DNA of 6,342 nt from Actinomycetes bacterium (GTDB lineage: Bacteria; Actinomycetota; Acidimicrobiia; Acidimicrobiales; Palsa-688). The notes beneath the pieces are model-generated. The model did not search any database and was not told the origin of the DNA. It worked only from the letters and a program-made list of their open reading frames with translations. Positions 6,072-6,342 of the stretch are shown here, in pieces (positions within the stretch are counted from its first letter, which is position 1; every line of letters starts with the position of its first letter). Location of the stretch: positions 1 through 6,342 of the forward strand of contig JAKABK010000121.1 of NCBI GenBank assembly GCA_021796905.1, given 5' to 3'. Made by a program: the position numbers and the translations under genes.

Positions 6072-6205
6072 CGCTCGTCCGCGCCGGCAAGCCGTTCACC
6101 GACGGCGGGTCACAACCACCGGCGGGGGCGCCACCGGCCTGGGCGCCGGCGGAGGGCGCTGGGCGCCCGCCGGATCGGTCCTGGGCGCCGGCAGGCGACA
6201 GGTGA
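6068..6205 (+). CDS. Uncertain 45-codon Pro/Ala-rich ORF overlapping the previous one by GTGA
   Basis: GTG 6068 overlaps the preceding TGA (6069-6071), an arrangement typical of translational coupling, and ggaga at 6053-6057 lies 10 nt upstream as a possible Shine-Dalgarno. The peptide opens TLVRAGKPFTDGG, with all of its first 14 codons ending in G or C, then becomes low-complexity Pro/Ala/Gly with APPAWAPAEG- and SWAPAGDR-like repeats. That second half reflects the repeated ctgggcgcc DNA motif, which argues for chance. No family recognised. Confidence 0.18.
   Translation: MTLVRAGKPFTDGGSQPPAGAPPAWAPAEGAGRPPDRSWAPAGDR
6138..6192. repeat. Three spaced copies of ctgggcgcc
   Basis: ctgggcgcc begins at 6139, 6159 and 6181, the first and third within a 13-nt match, cctgggcgccggc (6138-6150 and 6180-6192). 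The repeats are self-complementary at the ggcgcc core, so the DNA here is dense in small palindromes. They explain the low-complexity appearance of the short ORF across this region. No function can be assigned. Confidence 0.55.
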
Positions 6206-6217
6206 CGCGGGTGTGGC

Positions 6218-6342
6218 GCGGCGTCGGCCCGGGGCGAGGCTGGTGACCCGGGCCGCGGCGTCGGCCCGGGGCGAGGCTGGTGACCCGGGCTGCGGCGTCG
6301 GCCCGGGGCGAGGCGTGTGATAGCGGACAACACGCGGCGTCG
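6218..6342. repeat. 37-bp tandem repeat array running off the right edge
   Basis: Unit 1 (6218-6254) and unit 2 (6255-6291) are 37 bp and differ only at the last base (c versus t). Unit 3 (6292-6333) keeps the first 23 bp, then diverges (gtgtgatagcggacaacac). A fourth unit begins at 6334 with gcggcgtcg and is cut by the window end. A degenerate half unit, ggtgacgcggg (6201-6211), precedes unit 1. Each junction forms a hairpin: cccgggcc (6247-6254) pairs with ggcccggg (6263-6270) around an 8-nt loop, and the next junction (6284-6307) does the same with one G-T pair. Units abut directly, so this is not a CRISPR array. No coding frame stands out. Confidence 0.85.

Noticed and set aside
4664..6205. 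513-codon + strand frame overlapping the second transporter
   Set aside because: Its sequence is Arg/Pro/Gly-rich with no membrane helices and is the out-of-frame shadow of a clear MFS gene. Only its last 45 codons, beyond that gene, are listed as a doubtful ORF.
5887..6333. 148-codon - strand frame covering the right-hand tail
   Set aside because: It is low-complexity Arg/Pro/Ala, partly antisense to the transporter and partly made of the tandem repeats, with no recognisable motif.
6218..6342. Possible CRISPR array at the right edge
   Set aside because: Reading the 23-bp core as a repeat leaves spacers of only 14, 14 and 19 nt, and the first two are almost identical. Units abut as a plain tandem repeat, and no cas gene is present.

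Overview
The window is very GC-rich, uses GTG and TTG starts freely and prefers G or C at third codon positions. Every convincing gene is on the + strand. The racemase resembles the mycobacterial enzyme closely. Together these suggest a high-GC Actinomycetota chromosome, possibly a deep lineage such as Acidimicrobiia; that last step is a guess. No rRNA, tRNA, transposase, phage gene or CRISPR array is visible.

Layout. Bases 1-255 are a structured non-coding leader. It holds a 14-bp perfect palindrome (55-68, possible repressor operator), ten tandem 9-bp units (101-190), and an inverted copy of the unit (198-210) that can fold back on it. Next is a transmembrane Ser/Thr protein kinase (256-1824) with a complete catalytic core, one membrane helix and an unusual six-cysteine extracellular domain in place of PASTA repeats. 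A 109-bp gap with two short hairpins and a strong ribosome binding site leads to an alpha-methylacyl-CoA racemase of the CaiB/BaiF family (1934-3088), with the catalytic His, Asp and Glu all in place. Two adjacent 12-helix major facilitator transporters follow (3164-4543 and 4575-5960), 31 bp apart and probably co-transcribed. The last 382 bp hold no confident gene. They contain a 9-bp-stem hairpin that may be a terminator, two very short overlapping ORFs of uncertain status, and a 37-bp tandem repeat running off the right edge.

How the genes may work together. The racemase interconverts 2-methylacyl-CoA epimers so that branched-chain acyl-CoAs (pristanoyl-CoA or sterol side chains) can enter beta-oxidation. 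The transporters have no identifiable substrate. The kinase senses something outside the cell through its ectodomain. Nothing in the sequence ties the kinase to the downstream genes beyond shared orientation, so a joint pathway is only a hypothesis.

The main items for a second look are: a 9-nt anti-Shine-Dalgarno match separated from the first transporter's ATG by a perfect 7-bp stem-loop; competing hairpins at the racemase stop codon; coding-like sequence continuing in frame after the last transporter's TGA, ending in a GTGA overlap with another short ORF; the leader repeat; and the right-edge repeat array. I see no clear evidence of a wholly new multi-gene system.
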